A stretch of 64,000 bases of DNA from Promerops cafer (taxonomy: Eukaryota > Chordata > Aves > Passeriformes > Nectariniidae). The stretch spans positions 186,001-250,000 of the forward strand of contig VZSE01002207.1 of NCBI GenBank assembly GCA_013398275.1. Reading direction: 5' to 3'. Numbering within the stretch: the first letter of the stretch is position 1; every line of letters starts with the position of its first letter. The notes beneath the pieces were generated by a model. The model was not told the origin of the DNA. It saw only the letters and a list, made by a program, of their open reading frames with translations, and did no database searches. This document shows positions 1 through 12,065 of the stretch, one piece after another. Both the position numbers and the translations under genes were made by a program.

Positions 1-164
1 TTTTCATTGAAAAATGATCTGCCGCTTCATGCCGCCCTCCATCTCTTCCCACACCAGCTCCAAAGCGCGTCCTCCAACAAAAGCATCCCTTCTTTACGGG
101 CCCGATCCTGCCGGTGCCCGAGCGCCCGCTGCCTGCTCCCGGGGCTGGGACCCGGGAGCTGGCT

Positions 165-220
165 CCCAACTTCCATTCATGGCAACGGCGGCGCCTCTCT
201 TGCCATGAATGGAAGTGGGA
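165..220. repeat. Long inverted repeat inside the CpG island
   Basis: The arm at 170-185 (cttccattcatggcaa) is perfectly complementary to 200-215, around a 14-base GC-rich loop. With one bulged base, pairing continues outwards to about 165 and 220. Both arms contain an ATG in similar context. It could form a stable hairpin in a 5' UTR or act as a palindromic binding site. No function can be assigned. Confidence 0.8.
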
Positions 221-348
221 CCGCGGGCCTGGCTCCGGGACCCGAGGGGAACTGTGCGGCCGCCAGCACCGCCCCGGCACGACCCGTCCACCTCCGAGCT
301 GTCACCGGCCCGCCGCCTCACCTGCGCGCCGCGCCGGCTGACAGCGGG

Positions 349-663
349 NNNNNNNNNNNNNNNNNNNNNNNNNNNNNNNNNNNNNNNNNNNNNNNNNNNN
401 NNNNNNNNNNNNNNNNNNNNNNNNNNNNNNNNNNNNNNNNNNNNNNNNNNNNNNNNNNNNNNNNNNNNNNNNNNNNNNNNNNNNNNNNNNNNNNNNNNNN
501 NNNNNNNNNNNNNNNNNNNNNNNNNNNNNNNNNNNNNNNNNNNNNNNNNNNNNNNNNNNNNNNNNNNNNNNNNNNNNNNNNNNNNNNNNNNNNNNNNNNN
601 NNNNNNNNNNNNNNNNNNNNNNNNNNNNNNNNNNNNNNNNNNNNNNNNNNNNNNNNNNNNNNN
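349..663. other. Assembly gap (315 N)
   Basis: A run of N splits the CpG island. GC-rich promoters are often missing from bird assemblies. Any start codon or splice site in it is invisible. Confidence 0.99.
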
Positions 664-709
664 CCCGGCTGCCTCCCCGGCTGCCACCGCCCCGCGCCCG
701 CCCACCGCC

Positions 710-772
710 CGCCTCCATCCCTCCTCCATCCCTCCTCCATCCCTCCTTCATCCCTCCTTCATCCCTCCTTCC
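710..772. repeat. Short minisatellite, unit about 11 bp (tccatccctcc)
   Basis: Five to six copies of an 11-base pyrimidine unit follow each other, with tccatccctcc changing to ttcatccctcc. The strand is almost free of purines, so it could adopt a triplex structure. Confidence 0.85.
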
Positions 773-825
773 CGCCCGCCTTCCTCCCCGCCCGGCCGCC
801 GATCCACGCCCGTGGTCGCCTTACT

Positions 826-857
826 CCTCATTTTCTTCCTCCTCCTCCTCCTCCTCT
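826..857. repeat. (CTC)n trinucleotide tract
   Basis: Consecutive ctc/tcc triplets form a pyrimidine-only tract at the right part of the CpG island. Confidence 0.8.
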
Positions 858-992
858 CACCTCCGTCGTCCGCTCGCCGCGGCGGGGTGCGGGAAGGTGG
901 GGGATGCGGGAGTGCAAACCGCTGACCTTCCCAAAATCTCCATCCGTGACCTCTGGAGCCCTGACGGGCCGCAGAGTGATGACGGAATTATT

Positions 993-1240
993 ATAGAATC
1001 GCAGAACGGTTTGAGCTGGGATGTTAAAGATCACCTCGTTCCAACCTCCCCGTGCCATGGGCAGGGACACGTACACTATCCCAGGCTGCTCCAAGCCCCG
1101 TCCTACCTGGCCTGGAACACTGCCAGGGATGGAGCATCCACAGCTCCTCTGGGCAACCTGTGCCTCACACCCTCACAGGGAAGAATTTCTTCCTAACTCC
1201 TAATCTAACCCTGCCCTCTGTCAGTTTAAAACCAAACTCT
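993..1240 (-). mobile_element. CR1 LINE 3' fragment
   Basis: Read on the plus strand it has the inverted CR1 3' end: atagaatcgcagaacggttt, then the motif for the cca-tgggcagggacac block, then aagaatttcttcctaa and cagtttaaaacc. The element is truncated at its 5' side and so cannot be mobile. It sits directly beside the CpG island. Confidence 0.9.
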
Positions 1241-4200
1241 GCTCATACAGACCAGCACATCCAAACCAGGAGCAAAAATGATGCTTCTGGGGGAAAAAAA
1301 AAACCCAGGCATGAAGAGGTGAGGGTGTAAGGAGAGGGAAAAGTGGAAAGAAGAGAAGAACATGAAAGTCCTTGCACTGGGGTGCTGACCATGGCATGGG
1401 CAGTGGGATCACAGCAGTGCTGAGCTGTTGTTTCAAAGCCTGTGCGAGCAAACCAGTCAAAAAAAGCCATAATGAAGTGAACTTTGCAGCAGCATGCAGA
1501 CTAATTGCAGCAAAGGATCTGCAATTAGGTTTTCAATGGGCATGTGGTGGAAAGAGGCGGAGAGTGGAATGCAGATGCTGAAGGAAAAAATAAAAAGAAA
1601 ATGTTAGTTTCAAAATAGAGCAAAAATTGAGTTGCAGACATGTGCTAAGGGGAGAAAATGGAAGAGGAGAAAACAGGCATTGAGGGAGTCCTCCACAGTA
1701 GGGGGTTTGTTTGGGAAGATGTGAGCCCACTGTGCAGCAGCTCTCATGGACTTTATGAGCATAATGAAATGCTCTTTCTCACTATCCCTCAAAAGATTAT
1801 GAGTGTTTGTGGCACTGAAAGGTCTCAGGTGGAACTTGTCTCCTCACTCCCACGCTGTTTGCAGCACACAACACATAGTGATGTGCCACACACCTGCTTT
1901 GCCCAGTGGTTCCTTGTCCTGAGAGCCCACAGCTGGCAAAATCCTTACTTCACAGTCTTCTTAAACCACTGTAAAGTGCTTTCAAAAAAGGACATCCACT
2001 TCCTCTTGCAGCTTGAAACCAGCCCTCCCAAATCCCGGCCCAGATGTAGGTGAGGACACATGCTCAGAAGATGGTTGCAGCTAAAGCCAACCCTGTTTAT
2101 TTTTGCTGCTTCAGCCCACAGCTGTGGCAGTGCAGGGCACCTATGGTCATCTTTTAGTTTGAACTGGGACTGCCTTTTCAAAGGGTCTCTCCAGACCATC
2201 CCAGATCACCTGAGGTTGCTAAGAAAAACTGGAAATAAAAAGAAGCCACATGCTGGACCTCTGTCTCTCTACTCCTTTTATGTATCTGGACCTAAAAGTA
2301 GGTTCAAGCCCTGCCCCACAACATTTAGGCCACACCTGCTGACTTAAAAATCCTCTCCATGGCTTTCCCTCTTGTGTGGACCTTGGCTCACAGCATCCCT
2401 GAGCATGTTGATGCTGAAACTTGTATTGCAATGCAGTGTTACTTTTCCAAGGGCATCAGAAGCTCTCCAGATATGGAAGCAAAGGCTTCCACGTTTTCCT
2501 TCACCCTCTGTAGCCAGGTTTTGCATATAGCTCTGTGCCTCATATGTGTTTGCACACAAAGCTTCATGCAATATTTATGCAAAGAAAATGCAAAAGAAGG
2601 AGCTATTTCAGCTCCTTCTGAGCTGTTGTGCACTGTACAATGTAGACATTGCTTCCAAAATAAAATACAGCTGAATAAAATCTGTCTTAATGATATTTTT
2701 TTTTTTATTTTGCCACTTATCATCTGGTAGATTTCAGTCTGATTCCTCCCTCCCAAGTCACCTCTTCCACTCTGAGGAGTATAAGGTGCTGCCTCCAGGA
2801 CTCTCTACTGACATTTCTGTGTTCATCCTTCACAGTGCATTAGTTCCAGGAAGGAAAAGAAACACAGGAGCTCCCTGCATCACACGGAGAGGAGAACACA
2901 GCTTCCAGGGAACCAGACTCACCGTGTGGTTACAGGATCAGCAAAGAGGAAGGGAAGGAGGTTCTGACAAAGAGGAACTGAGGGTTTTCCCCATAGAGGA
3001 AGGAATGAGGTGCCTGGGAAGCAGTGGGACTGGGGAGGCTGGACAGCATGGCAGGAGGAGATGTGCAATTGAGCAGCCAGCAAGAAATGACAATTTATGT
3101 GAATAATAGAAGGAAAGCAAGGCATCAACTAAGACAAAACAAGGGAGGAGAGGGCCACAGACTATTTGAGAGCTAGGATGCAGCTCAGCAGAGTGCAGGT
3201 CATGGATACAAGGGAGGAGAGAGCCTGGAAAGGCAGGGTATGAAGGCAGGAGAAAGAGCAAAGAGAATGAGCATAAAATACAGGCCTTTTAATTTACTCA
3301 GGAAGCCACTCAGAAAACAGCAAAATGGATGGCCCATAACCAGCAAGAGGGGACAATAAGGTGAGAAGATGGAGAAAGGGGTAGGTATCACCCTTTAGTA
3401 AAATGGGGATTTTAAGCACATGAGGAACAAGAGACTGAGATTGGTTTCTCCCCTCTCAGTTACACTGCAGTCAATCATCCCAGTGAAAAACCAATCTGAG
3501 AGAAGAGACAGGCCCCAGTCCCCACATTAGCTCTGACTGGACCTTTGGAGGCCTCTGTCTCAGCAAACCAAACATCTCAAAACTCTTAGCAAGGGCTGAA
3601 CCATAGGACTCTCATATGAAAAAAAAATTTGAGTCCAAAATTGTCTTCCATTCTTCTCCTGGCTTATGGCAACAGCTGAAGGACTTGCTCTTACACTCCT
3701 TTGGAAAGCTGCTATTTCTTCACTGGGGTATTCGGATTAAATTCTCCACAAATAATCCCAGATTCCCCACTGAATGTGGAAACAGCAAGGAGTGAGGCAG
3801 TGGGATGTCTGCAGGTAAGGAGAAGAGCTGGTGGCTGAGGAGCTCTGTTGCTAGGATGTTATGAGAGATGCAGTTCTGTCTGCTACAGGGGCGGTTATGA
3901 ACTGGCTCATCTCTTACGATTCTCCTGGCTCATCTCCTGTGGTTGTATTATTAAGTGGTAGAAATGCTGTGTTCCTTCAGGATTCATGGATGGGCAATGA
4001 AGAGATGGTCTCTGCCCCACAGAGCTTACAAGACAAGAAAGAGCTGCCTCTGGTAATATAAAAGGAGTCCTGGGAAAGTAATTCCAAGTGAATTCCAAAC
4101 ACACAGGCAAGGGGTGAGAGATTCTGACCCCCATCTCCCAGTCCTTCCCTTCCCACTGGGAGCAAAGCCCTACATCCCAACCCACACATTTGTCTTTCTC

Positions 4201-4429
4201 CCTGCTGATCATCAAATTCAATTTAGATTGAATGAGGCCAATTAACACTTGTTGCTTTTCCTAGGTTCATTTCTGACCTGTCACACTAAAATGAGTGTAG
4301 GGAATTGGAAAAATTGAGGAACATGACAATTCCCTGTTGATGAAATGAAAGCAAATGCTTTCCTTGCTCATTGAAACACAGCAGGGTGACACAAACACTT
4401 GGGGACTTATGTCTAAGACCCACAGCTGT
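1241..4429. other. No gene or repeat recognised
   Basis: Mixed-composition DNA without a convincing exon, RNA gene or recognised repeat. The longest open frames (about 130 codons near 1,658 and 138 codons near 2,690, both plus) lack splice or start context and have no recognisable domain. Confidence 0.5.
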
Positions 4430-4625
4430 CTGATCCTTTATTTTAATCTATTCTAATGTTAATTGTCCAAGTATTTCTTAATTGCATTGGATAATATAAT
4501 AGGGCATAAATCTTATCAGCAAATCAGCCTGGCATCAGCTTGTGTTATCCTATTACCATGGTTACATTATTATTACAAGTGAACCTTGTGCTCATTACTA
4601 ACCACAAACAATTCTAGCAAACAAG
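4430..4625. promoter_or_regulatory. Candidate conserved non-coding element
   Basis: AT-rich block with many TAAT/ATTA homeodomain-type motifs (ttaattgcattggataatat) and the near-palindrome ttaccatggttac around 4,556, which resembles an RFX X-box half-site pair. It stands out from the flanks and has no open frame. Conservation can only be shown by alignment. Confidence 0.3.
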
Positions 4626-5799
4626 CTAAACTGGAGCAAAATATCCTGGCGGTGTTTCCATTTTTTGTCAAACAAAACTAATTTCTCTGGGTGCTAGGTA
4701 ACAGCAGCATACCTACAATGAATTTTCAACCTTCTGTATTTATTTACTTGCATTTGTACAGCACTGAAACATTTCCCTGCTGTCAACAAGGTGCAGAGGC
4801 CAGATTCTTGGAAAGTGGAATAGAATCTTTAACACAAGCTCACGGTATTCAGATGACAAGCACTGCCCCAGCCTGTCAAAACACTGCCACGTTTGTACTG
4901 TTGTGACAAAAACTGCTGCATTGGGAACGCCTGGAAGCTTGATTAGGTCCCTCAAGGGCTCAGTTTCCCCTTGCTCTCATCTGCTGTGGCTGTGGTCTCC
5001 CACCAAAAGACACTTCCCAGGGGTCCACTGTGAGGGTCCAGCTCCCCTCAGCTGATGTTGGAGAGGAGGATGTGATGGATCCAGTGAGGGCAGAGCTGCC
5101 CTTCCCTGCTCCAGACTCTCCATTTGGGCATTTTCCACTGCTCCTCTGCTGCAGAGCATTGTTCCACCAGCTGTGCTGGGACTGTGGCTGGAAAACAGAT
5201 CTCTATTCTGGTCTGAGTTAAAAAAAAAACCAACAAAATAACAACTTCTTTCTTTTTTTTGCTGATATTTCAGCGATCCACTTTGAAGGGCGAGCAGTTG
5301 TGCTGGCACGACTGAGAAAGCAGAGCTGTGCAGGAATGGGAAGACAAGAGCAGGAAACCCTCCAGCAAAAGCCTCCAACCAGATGGAATGTGGAAGGAAG
5401 GATGAACTGTTTTCAAAATAAGAAGTCACCCAGGAGGCCATGGAAGAGGACACAGACAACAGCTGCTTGTGGGGAAGCAATGTTAGAGCTTCTCCAGACA
5501 CTCCTGTCAGACTGCAAACCATGCAATGACATTCATTTCCTTCTCACAGCAGCAGCCCATCTGTTGTGTCAGGAAAAGGGCTGATTTTGGATCACCCACT
5601 GCTGCCTCCAACACTGTGGTGATCCCCAAGGCCACAAGAGACCCACTTCATGCAGAACCTGTGGGGGAGTGGTGAGCCCCAAGCCCAGCAAGGTGCCACT
5701 GCTGCTCAGCAATGCCCCGTGCCTGTCAGGTGTCACACTGGCAAAGGTGAGGCAAAACTTGCTTCTAGTCTCTTGATTAGGGAAGATCTGTGAGAAATT
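4626..5799. other. Unassigned segment with one exon-like acceptor
   Basis: No repeat is recognised. A strong plus-strand acceptor (pyrimidine tract, then gctgatatttcag) ends at about 5,274 and is followed by about 105 open codons to a stop at 5,584. The opposite strand is open for 181 codons over 4,977-5,522. Neither translation shows a domain, and the overlap of the two lowers confidence in both. Confidence 0.25.
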
Positions 5800-6168
5800 T
5801 TGATGGAAAGGTGGAAAAGACTCAAGGGTGACCTTCTCACACTCTACAACCACCTGAAAGGACGCTGTAGCCAGGTGAGGGTTGGCCTCTTCTCCCAGGT
5901 GAAAAGTGGCAGGACCATAGGAAATGGCCTCAGGTTGCACCAGGGTAGGTTTAGATTGGATATTGGGAAAGATTTCTTCACTGACAGGGGGGTCAGGCAT
6001 TGGAACAGGGTGCCCAGGGCAGCATGGGGTGCTGGAAGTGTTCAAAAGGCATTGTGGATGTGGCACATGGAGACGTGGGTTAGTGGTGAGCACAGTGGAG
6101 CTGTGTATGTGGTTGGACTCAAAGATCTTACAGGTCTTTTCCAACCTTAACCATTCTGTGATTCTATG
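5800..6168 (+). mobile_element. CR1 LINE 3' fragment
   Basis: Carries the CR1 3' region in sense: accttctcacactctacaac, then ggtttagattggatattggg, then the terminal ggtcttttccaacctt followed by attctgtgattctatg. This subfamily differs from most others in the window, since it has the gtggttggactcaaagatct type of tail. Confidence 0.93.
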
Positions 6169-7504
6169 AAAGCCAGGCAAGATCAGCTCCATTTTAACCT
6201 GTTTTCTAAGGATAAGAGAAGGTCTGATAAGGACAGCACAGAGAGGGAGAAAATGGAGTTAAACAAACCAGTGTCACATATGATGTTCACAGCTGACAAG
6301 AACCAGAGCTTGAAGCTACCGCCCTCGTTGTTCACCATAAAGAAACTTCACCAGCATTTCAGCAAATCACCTAATTTGTCATGCCCTGATGCTAACTGAT
6401 GGGACTGCATTCCCTCCTCAGGCTCATGGACACTTCAAATAAGTCAGAGCTGGACTGTTCCAAGTGACACTTCCTTTCTCACATTTTTTTTCCCCCTCAT
6501 CACCAAGCAGACGATGTCAGTTGGGTTCTGCTCCAGTTACTTTCAATTCATCCTTACAATATCATGTCTGATGTTCTTGTATTTTGACTCCTTTTCTTGT
6601 CCTGGACTGTGTTTCATATATATGTTTTAAAATGCCTAAACTTGGAGACATGAATTGTGCTTAGTTTAATGCCTTCTTGCACCCGTGCTGCCAGTGTTCA
6701 TTGAGCACATTGGGCTGGGGACAGCCCTCAGCAGCGTGGACTTTGTGGAAGAATACCTATTAAACTGTGAACAGTCAGCCCCTGGGATGTAAATTACAGC
6801 TTGAGATTTAGACAGCCTGGGAGAAATTCCCAGCAGAAGGAACTCTTCCAGGGAAAAAAGGACATAACCTGCAGTACAATTTGCATTCAAACTGCCCGTG
6901 ATGAAGGCAGAGGTGGCTGCAGTTGTGCTCTTTGGATGGCCTTGGGACCCCTCAGCTGAAGCTGGCATGTGATGGGAGCCTGGAGCTGGGCAAAATACTC
7001 TGAGGAAATAACAGGAGTAAGTCTCTTTAGTATATAACAACAGTAGGTCAAGGAACCACTAAAAAAAACCAAAACCATAAATCATTTTGCCTGAAAAAGC
7101 TCCTTTTCCACTGCTCTGAGGAGAACAAACACAGACCTCTTGCTGTTCTTCAGGCACGTGCCTGGAGAAAGGAAGGTGTCACTGGCCCCAGGCTTTGCAT
7201 CAGTGAGTCCCATAAAGCTGGGAAGCTCAGGTGCACTCACAGAGCCCAGGGCACCAAACCAGCAGGGTCTGAAAGGGCTCTGGAGGTTCCTGCTGCCAGC
7301 CTCTGAGCCTTAACTTAAAATCTGAGCCAAAGAACTGCAGGTTTCAGCAGAATGACCCACAAGTCAGCTCCATTCTCCTTTCAGAAACCTGTGCAACTCT
7401 TTTCCCACCTTGCAGGATGGGAGCAGCTCTGGTCCCTGCCATGGGAACATTTATTCCTGCAGTTCCTTCCCTGTATGTCGTGTCACTCCAGTGTCATGTT
7501 TGCA
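6169..7504. other. No gene recognised
   Basis: One good plus-strand acceptor (tttttttccccctcatcaccaagcag, ending near 6,509) precedes about 38 open codons rich in F, L and S. I regard it as probable chance. Confidence 0.4.
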
Positions 7505-7543
7505 AAAGTCTTTTCCAACCTAAATGATTCTGTGGTTCTGTGA
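7505..7543 (+). mobile_element. CR1 3' terminal remnant
   Basis: Only the last 40 bases remain: gtcttttccaacctaaatga followed by two degenerate octamers (ttctgtggttctgtg). Confidence 0.7.
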
Positions 7544-8729
7544 AAGGCTGTGTTTGGAGTCAGGTGCAAACTGACACACAGAGGTACCTGAATCTCTGCT
7601 AGTTTTTTTATTTTTTAGTATTGAGCCTCTTATCAATCTTGGCATAAGAGGGAATAACACTTTTTAATCTTCCCTAATGAAAGCTTTTGTCCTGGAAGAA
7701 TGCATTTTCTATCAACCCAGGCATCTGCAAATGTGCAAGAGGAAGGAATGGCATTTCAATTTTCAGAAATTATTGGCCCAAAACCTTTGGTCTGATTCTC
7801 ACAGCTGAACTGTTCATTCAGGGCACGCTGCATCTTTACCATTTGCTGCATTGCCATCAGCTGTGCAGGCAGGACCGTTTCTTAAAAAAAAAAATAGCCT
7901 GAAGCAGCAAGGCAGCACTGGGGATGTTACTCCATTTCAAAATTGCCAATCAAAGCCTCTCTCATCTGGCACTGCTTGTCATGGGACAGCACTGCCAGCC
8001 CTGTCCTGGACTGACCCAGGAGCCCTCCAGACCTGGGAGAGGACACGGGGGAAGGAGGGTCTGGTTTGTCCAGAGAAGGCCACTCCAGCCCTGCAATTTC
8101 AGCTCCTTCCAAAGGCAGTTTCTGGTAACCTTTTGGGTGCCCCTGCAATAGGCTGGTATTGTTGCCCAGAACTGTTCCCACTTTTCAGATGATTACCTCC
8201 CAGTGCTTCTCAGATTCCAACTGTTAGTCTCATGCATAATGTATTTCATTTCAAGCCTTTCATCTGTGCATAAGTTTTCCATCTATTTCCATCCTGGTCT
8301 CAGATACTCTTTTACCTGTAAAGCAAGAAAAGTTCTATTTTTTACCACTTATTTTCTGGAGTCTCATTCCTCTCAAACACAGCTCCAGCTTTTTTTGCCA
8401 CCAAAAGGCTGTTTCAGGGGATGAGGTTCACATCCTCCTGCTGCAGATTTTTGGGGACACCTTCTTTCCAGCAGCATCTCTGCTGGCTGCAAAGCCCACT
8501 GCCTGCAGCTACTCTCAGTTCCCTGCTGTCAGTGAGGGATCAACTGCATTCCTGGGATCACTCCCTCAGCCACAGGGAGCCAGTTTGGCTCATGCTCACC
8601 CACTCCTTGTAGCCACCCTGACTTCAGGGGCTCTCACAACGAGGGGGAGCTGGTTACAAGCACCAAAAGAGGCCATCAGAAGGCTGCAGTGTGTCTCTTC
8701 AGCTGGGCCAGCACAGCAGCATCACATCT
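7544..8729. other. No gene or repeat recognised
   Basis: Ordinary mixed-composition DNA. Three overlapping open frames around 7,850-8,190 are short and in conflict. Confidence 0.45.
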
Positions 8730-8832
8730 CAGAGAATCACAGAATCACAGAATGGTTTGGGTTGGAAGGGACCTTAAAAATCATCTCGTTCCAAACCCTC
8801 AGCTGTGGGCAGGGACACCTTCCACTAGACCA
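8730..8832 (-). mobile_element. CR1 LINE 3' fragment, short
   Basis: Inverted CR1 3' end with two and a half octamers (agagaatcacagaatcacag), then ggtttgggttggaagggacc and the tgggcagggacaccttccac block. It breaks off after about 100 bases. Confidence 0.92.
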
Positions 8833-9407
8833 GGTGACACTACAGAAGTGTTTTGCTTTTAGTTTTGGGTTTGGGGTTTTTTTTTTTTAATTTAAACATT
8901 ATGGTTTATAAATTTAAGCCTTTTTCTTCAGGCAGATGCCTTAAAAAAAGATACAGCTCACACAGCAAGTAGATGTTTGATGAAGGAATCCTATGTGAGT
9001 TTTTTCTTGGTCTGAGCTACAGAGAAAGATAAACTGAGTCCTAACAGGCCCTGCTGGGATTGAAGAGGGTCCTGGAGACAAGCAAGCCCCTCAGGCAGCA
9101 GTCCTGGTGTTACCACGCTGCCTTGGGATCACTGATGGAAACTGCAGGACATCCAAAGTGCTCCAGGAGTTCTGCCAGGGCCTGCGTTAAATGTCCATAA
9201 CCCTCTGTGTCTCTTCTTAGTCACCTGATGAGGGGGGAAAAGCCGTGGAGATGGTTTGGAATAGCCATGAGAGCAGATTCAGAGGAACCAGCCTTCAAAG
9301 CAGGAATGCAGAGCTCAGCAGTCAAACACCCAGCAGTATGGGGATGCCACTTCTTTCCCAAATCCTTTCAGATGCAGCGTAAGGGCTTAGAATTGACTTT
9401 AAAAGCC

Positions 9408-9419
9408 GGGGGGGGGGGG
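9408..9419. repeat. G12 homopolymer
   Basis: Twelve consecutive G. The length may be uncertain because of sequencing error. Confidence 0.9.
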
Positions 9420-9609
9420 CTGAATCAACAAAAGCAGCTAAGCACTTAATAACATTAAGCACGTGCTCAAGTCTCTTCCTATTCAAGCACATACTTCAGC
9501 CCTCTTAGATGGCCCAGAACCAAAACATCGAGTTCTCAGAATTTCTTCAGCCTTTAATTTTGGAGGGACAGGAATTCAAACCTTGATCCATGATTTGCAA
9601 AGGGTCCCT

Positions 9610-9625
9610 ATTTGCAAATGAGTCA
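9610..9625. promoter_or_regulatory. Overlapping octamer palindrome and AP-1 site
   Basis: atttgcaaat, a palindromic POU-factor octamer match, shares one base with tgagtca, a perfect AP-1 consensus. A perfect E-box in agcacgtgct lies about 150 bases upstream near 9,460. This is motif evidence only. Confidence 0.3.
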
Positions 9626-10838
9626 GACTCCAGCTCCAGAACTACACACCCAAGTGCTGGCACATTCATATTTTGGACTGGGATCTGGATTTTTCAGCTT
9701 GTGCCTCACTGATCTATCCGTGTGTTCATTATAGAGGTTGAACTTCAGGCAGGGAGCTGTTAAACCCTGTTCCTAGGCAAGGTTTGAGTTGATGATGCTT
9801 TCCCCAGCTCCACTCACTGCGAGGCAAAGCTGAGGCACCACCTCAGTGTTCAGGGGGTGGATGCTCAGCCCAGGAGTGTGCAGGACTTGCAAAGCTCCTC
9901 CACTTTGGCTGCTCCTCCAAAAATTTAAAGCCTTTGCAGCACAGCTCCCAGACCTGAGTGAAACCCTCAGGTTTGGTTATTGTCCAAATGCCATCCAGCA
10001 TCCACTTAGTGGCTGCAGGGGGAAAGAGCAAAGGAAGTGAGCCCAGCCCACTGGGGGATGCAGCAGAGGAAAGGGATGACAGCCAAGAGGGAGATCCTCC
10101 ATCTTCCCCCAAGCTGTTGTCTCAAGCTTTCAGCAGACTGAAGCAAACATCACCACGTTGCCTCGTGTACATTTCCAAATGTCACTGCTTCCTCCGACAC
10201 TTTCTGTTCTTTTTTTCCCCGTTGCTTTTCTTTCTTTTATTATTAATTTTAACTTGCTTCTAACAAAAGCTGAGATCCTCCAGAGCAGAGCAGCAGGCAT
10301 GAGGAAAAGTAGCAAACAAATAAATCAAACACAAAACATCTGGGCCACATGGCCAAATCCATGGCCTGCTTCCCATCTCACACCAGTGCCAGCCGCATCT
10401 CAGTGTGTGGAGCATAACTCTTCTCCTCTCCTGCTTTGGCAAGGGAGCTTCAGGGCTGCTGGCAGGGCAGAACAGAGCTATGAAATGAAAGGCCAGGCTT
10501 GTTCCAGGAGACTGAAAACAAATGGACTGCCAGTTGTCTGGGCGAGCAGGGGAGGTGGCAGTCAGAGGCAGCAGGAGGAGTCGGAGCCCCTCCACAGGCA
10601 TTACCAATGGCCTGGAGGGGGAAGAAAATGAACCTGGTTAAAAACAAAAGGCAGAATTCAAATAGCTGCACCTTGGGCCTGCCAATAAGAGCATCACTGA
10701 AGGGTTTGCTTATGAAGGGGTTGCCAGAAGATGAGAGGAGGAAGGAGCATCCAAGGGCTATAGGCCCATGAGGAGCTGTCACTTCAAGCAAAAAGAGACC
10801 CAGGGAACCAGCAGGCCTTTCCTTGCTGGTCATGATAC

Positions 10839-11166
10839 TGAAATTGGCTAGAAACCAAACTTTCTAGTACAATTTGAAGTATTAGAAAGCAGGCTTTCTT
10901 TATTCTCAGCATGCTGGACATCCAGGGGATGTTTCCTCTAATTGGGGGTGTCGTGAAACTTACAGCAGGGTATTTATTCCATCATGATCCCAGGTACTCA
11001 TCACAGCACACCACAGCACTGTCCTAGAACTCATTTGCATGCATCTGTCCCTTACTGGAAGCCCTTTTATGGTCTTGGAGGGTTACCTAAAGGGGTCTCT
11101 GGTGGTGGAACTCACTGAGTGTCTCTGATGTGATGGATGACTCTGCCTTGAACGGCTCTTAGGACA
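10839..11166 (-). mobile_element. Probable solo LTR of an endogenous retrovirus
   Basis: On the minus strand the order matches an LTR: an octamer atgcaaat (11,033-11,040), a TATA-like ataaata (10,971-10,977), then about 70 bases later AATAAA (10,899-10,904) followed by a gcctgctttct segment. It would begin TG near 11,166 and end CA near 10,839, but I could not find matching target-site duplications, so both ends are approximate. No gag, pol or env remnant adjoins it. A plain low-copy sequence is the alternative. Confidence 0.4.
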
Positions 11167-12065
11167 TGTGCTGCTGCTTTCTGTTACATGGTTTTGCCAC
11201 AAAAGCCATGATATTCCTCACAGATCCATGCTCTGGCCCTTCCCAGGCAGCCAGAGCCAAAGGGAGTCTGGCACAAGGAGACCAGTGATGAGGAGAAGCA
11301 GGAATGATGACTGCCTTGGGCAACACCTGCCTCAAACTTGCCCTGTGAATGTGCTTCCCACTGTATCTGCTCTGAACCCAAGCGTGTGGGCTGGAGACAA
11401 CAAGAATCCTTAATTCCAGAGGCAGATGGGGAGTGAATGCCCCGTCTGACCAAGAGGGAAACAGGGATGGGGAGACCTGCCTGAGCTAAGGCACAGAGAT
11501 GAGAGCAGAGCTGGCATCTGTACACAAATCTGACCGGTCAGCATCTGGCACCACTGACACAAAATCAGGCTCCTTCACACCCCTGGATGACACAGTGCAA
11601 AAAGGATTACTCCTGGGAAGGAGCAGACTTGGAAAACGGTAATTAATAATTAAAGCAAGTCAAGCAGCAGCTCCTGGCAGCCCAGCAGTGCTGTTAGAGC
11701 TGTCAGGCTGGGCTGGGCACTGTGGGGCTGGCAGACCCTGCCTCTCTGCCTCTGAGGTGGTGATGCCGGGGCACGCTGGCCCCACAGATGTTTTCCCAGC
11801 TTTGCAAATGGGTGACATCCTGGAGCAAGAAGCTCTCAAAATAACCTCTGTGCACTGCAAGAGACACCAGGCACTGCTGTGATGAAGCAAGAGCTTCACC
11901 TTGCATGGACAGGCCCATGAAGGCACCAACCACAGAGGGCTGCAGTGCTGGGAAGGACTGGGTGGCAAGTGTTGGTACAATAACAAGGGTTTGGCTCCTG
12001 GGTGTCACTCTGTGCCCTACAGGCCATTCCCAGTCCTGTCTCAGCCTCCCTGAAGCTGGAGCAAG

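Larger units (their letters stand above)
1..930. promoter_or_regulatory. CpG-island-like promoter or first-exon region, interrupted by a gap
   Basis: This is the only long stretch that is clearly GC-rich and full of CpG dinucleotides, for example around 100-345 and 665-905. It changes abruptly near 930 to ordinary AT-richer sequence. CpG islands of this size usually mark the promoter and first exon of a vertebrate gene. Two good splice-donor matches point to the minus strand: one near 323 (GCAG followed by GTGAGG) and one near 858 (GGAG followed by GTGAGAGG). A minus-strand first exon running out of the left edge is therefore possible, but a plus-strand start is not excluded. Long open frames cross the region, but they run through the gap and are typical of GC-rich DNA, so I call no protein. 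Confidence 0.5.
8833..10838. other. No gene recognised
   Basis: Apart from the G run and the motif cluster near 9,460-9,625, nothing supports an exon or repeat. A pyrimidine-rich stretch lies at 10,190-10,260. Confidence 0.4.

Noticed and set aside
7..996. 329-codon plus frame and overlapping minus frames at the left edge
   Set aside because: They run through 315 N, and GC-rich sequence lacks stop codons by composition. Several frames are open at once.
4977..5522. 181-codon minus-strand open frame
   Set aside because: No domain, no splice or start context, and it overlaps a plus-strand frame behind a good acceptor.
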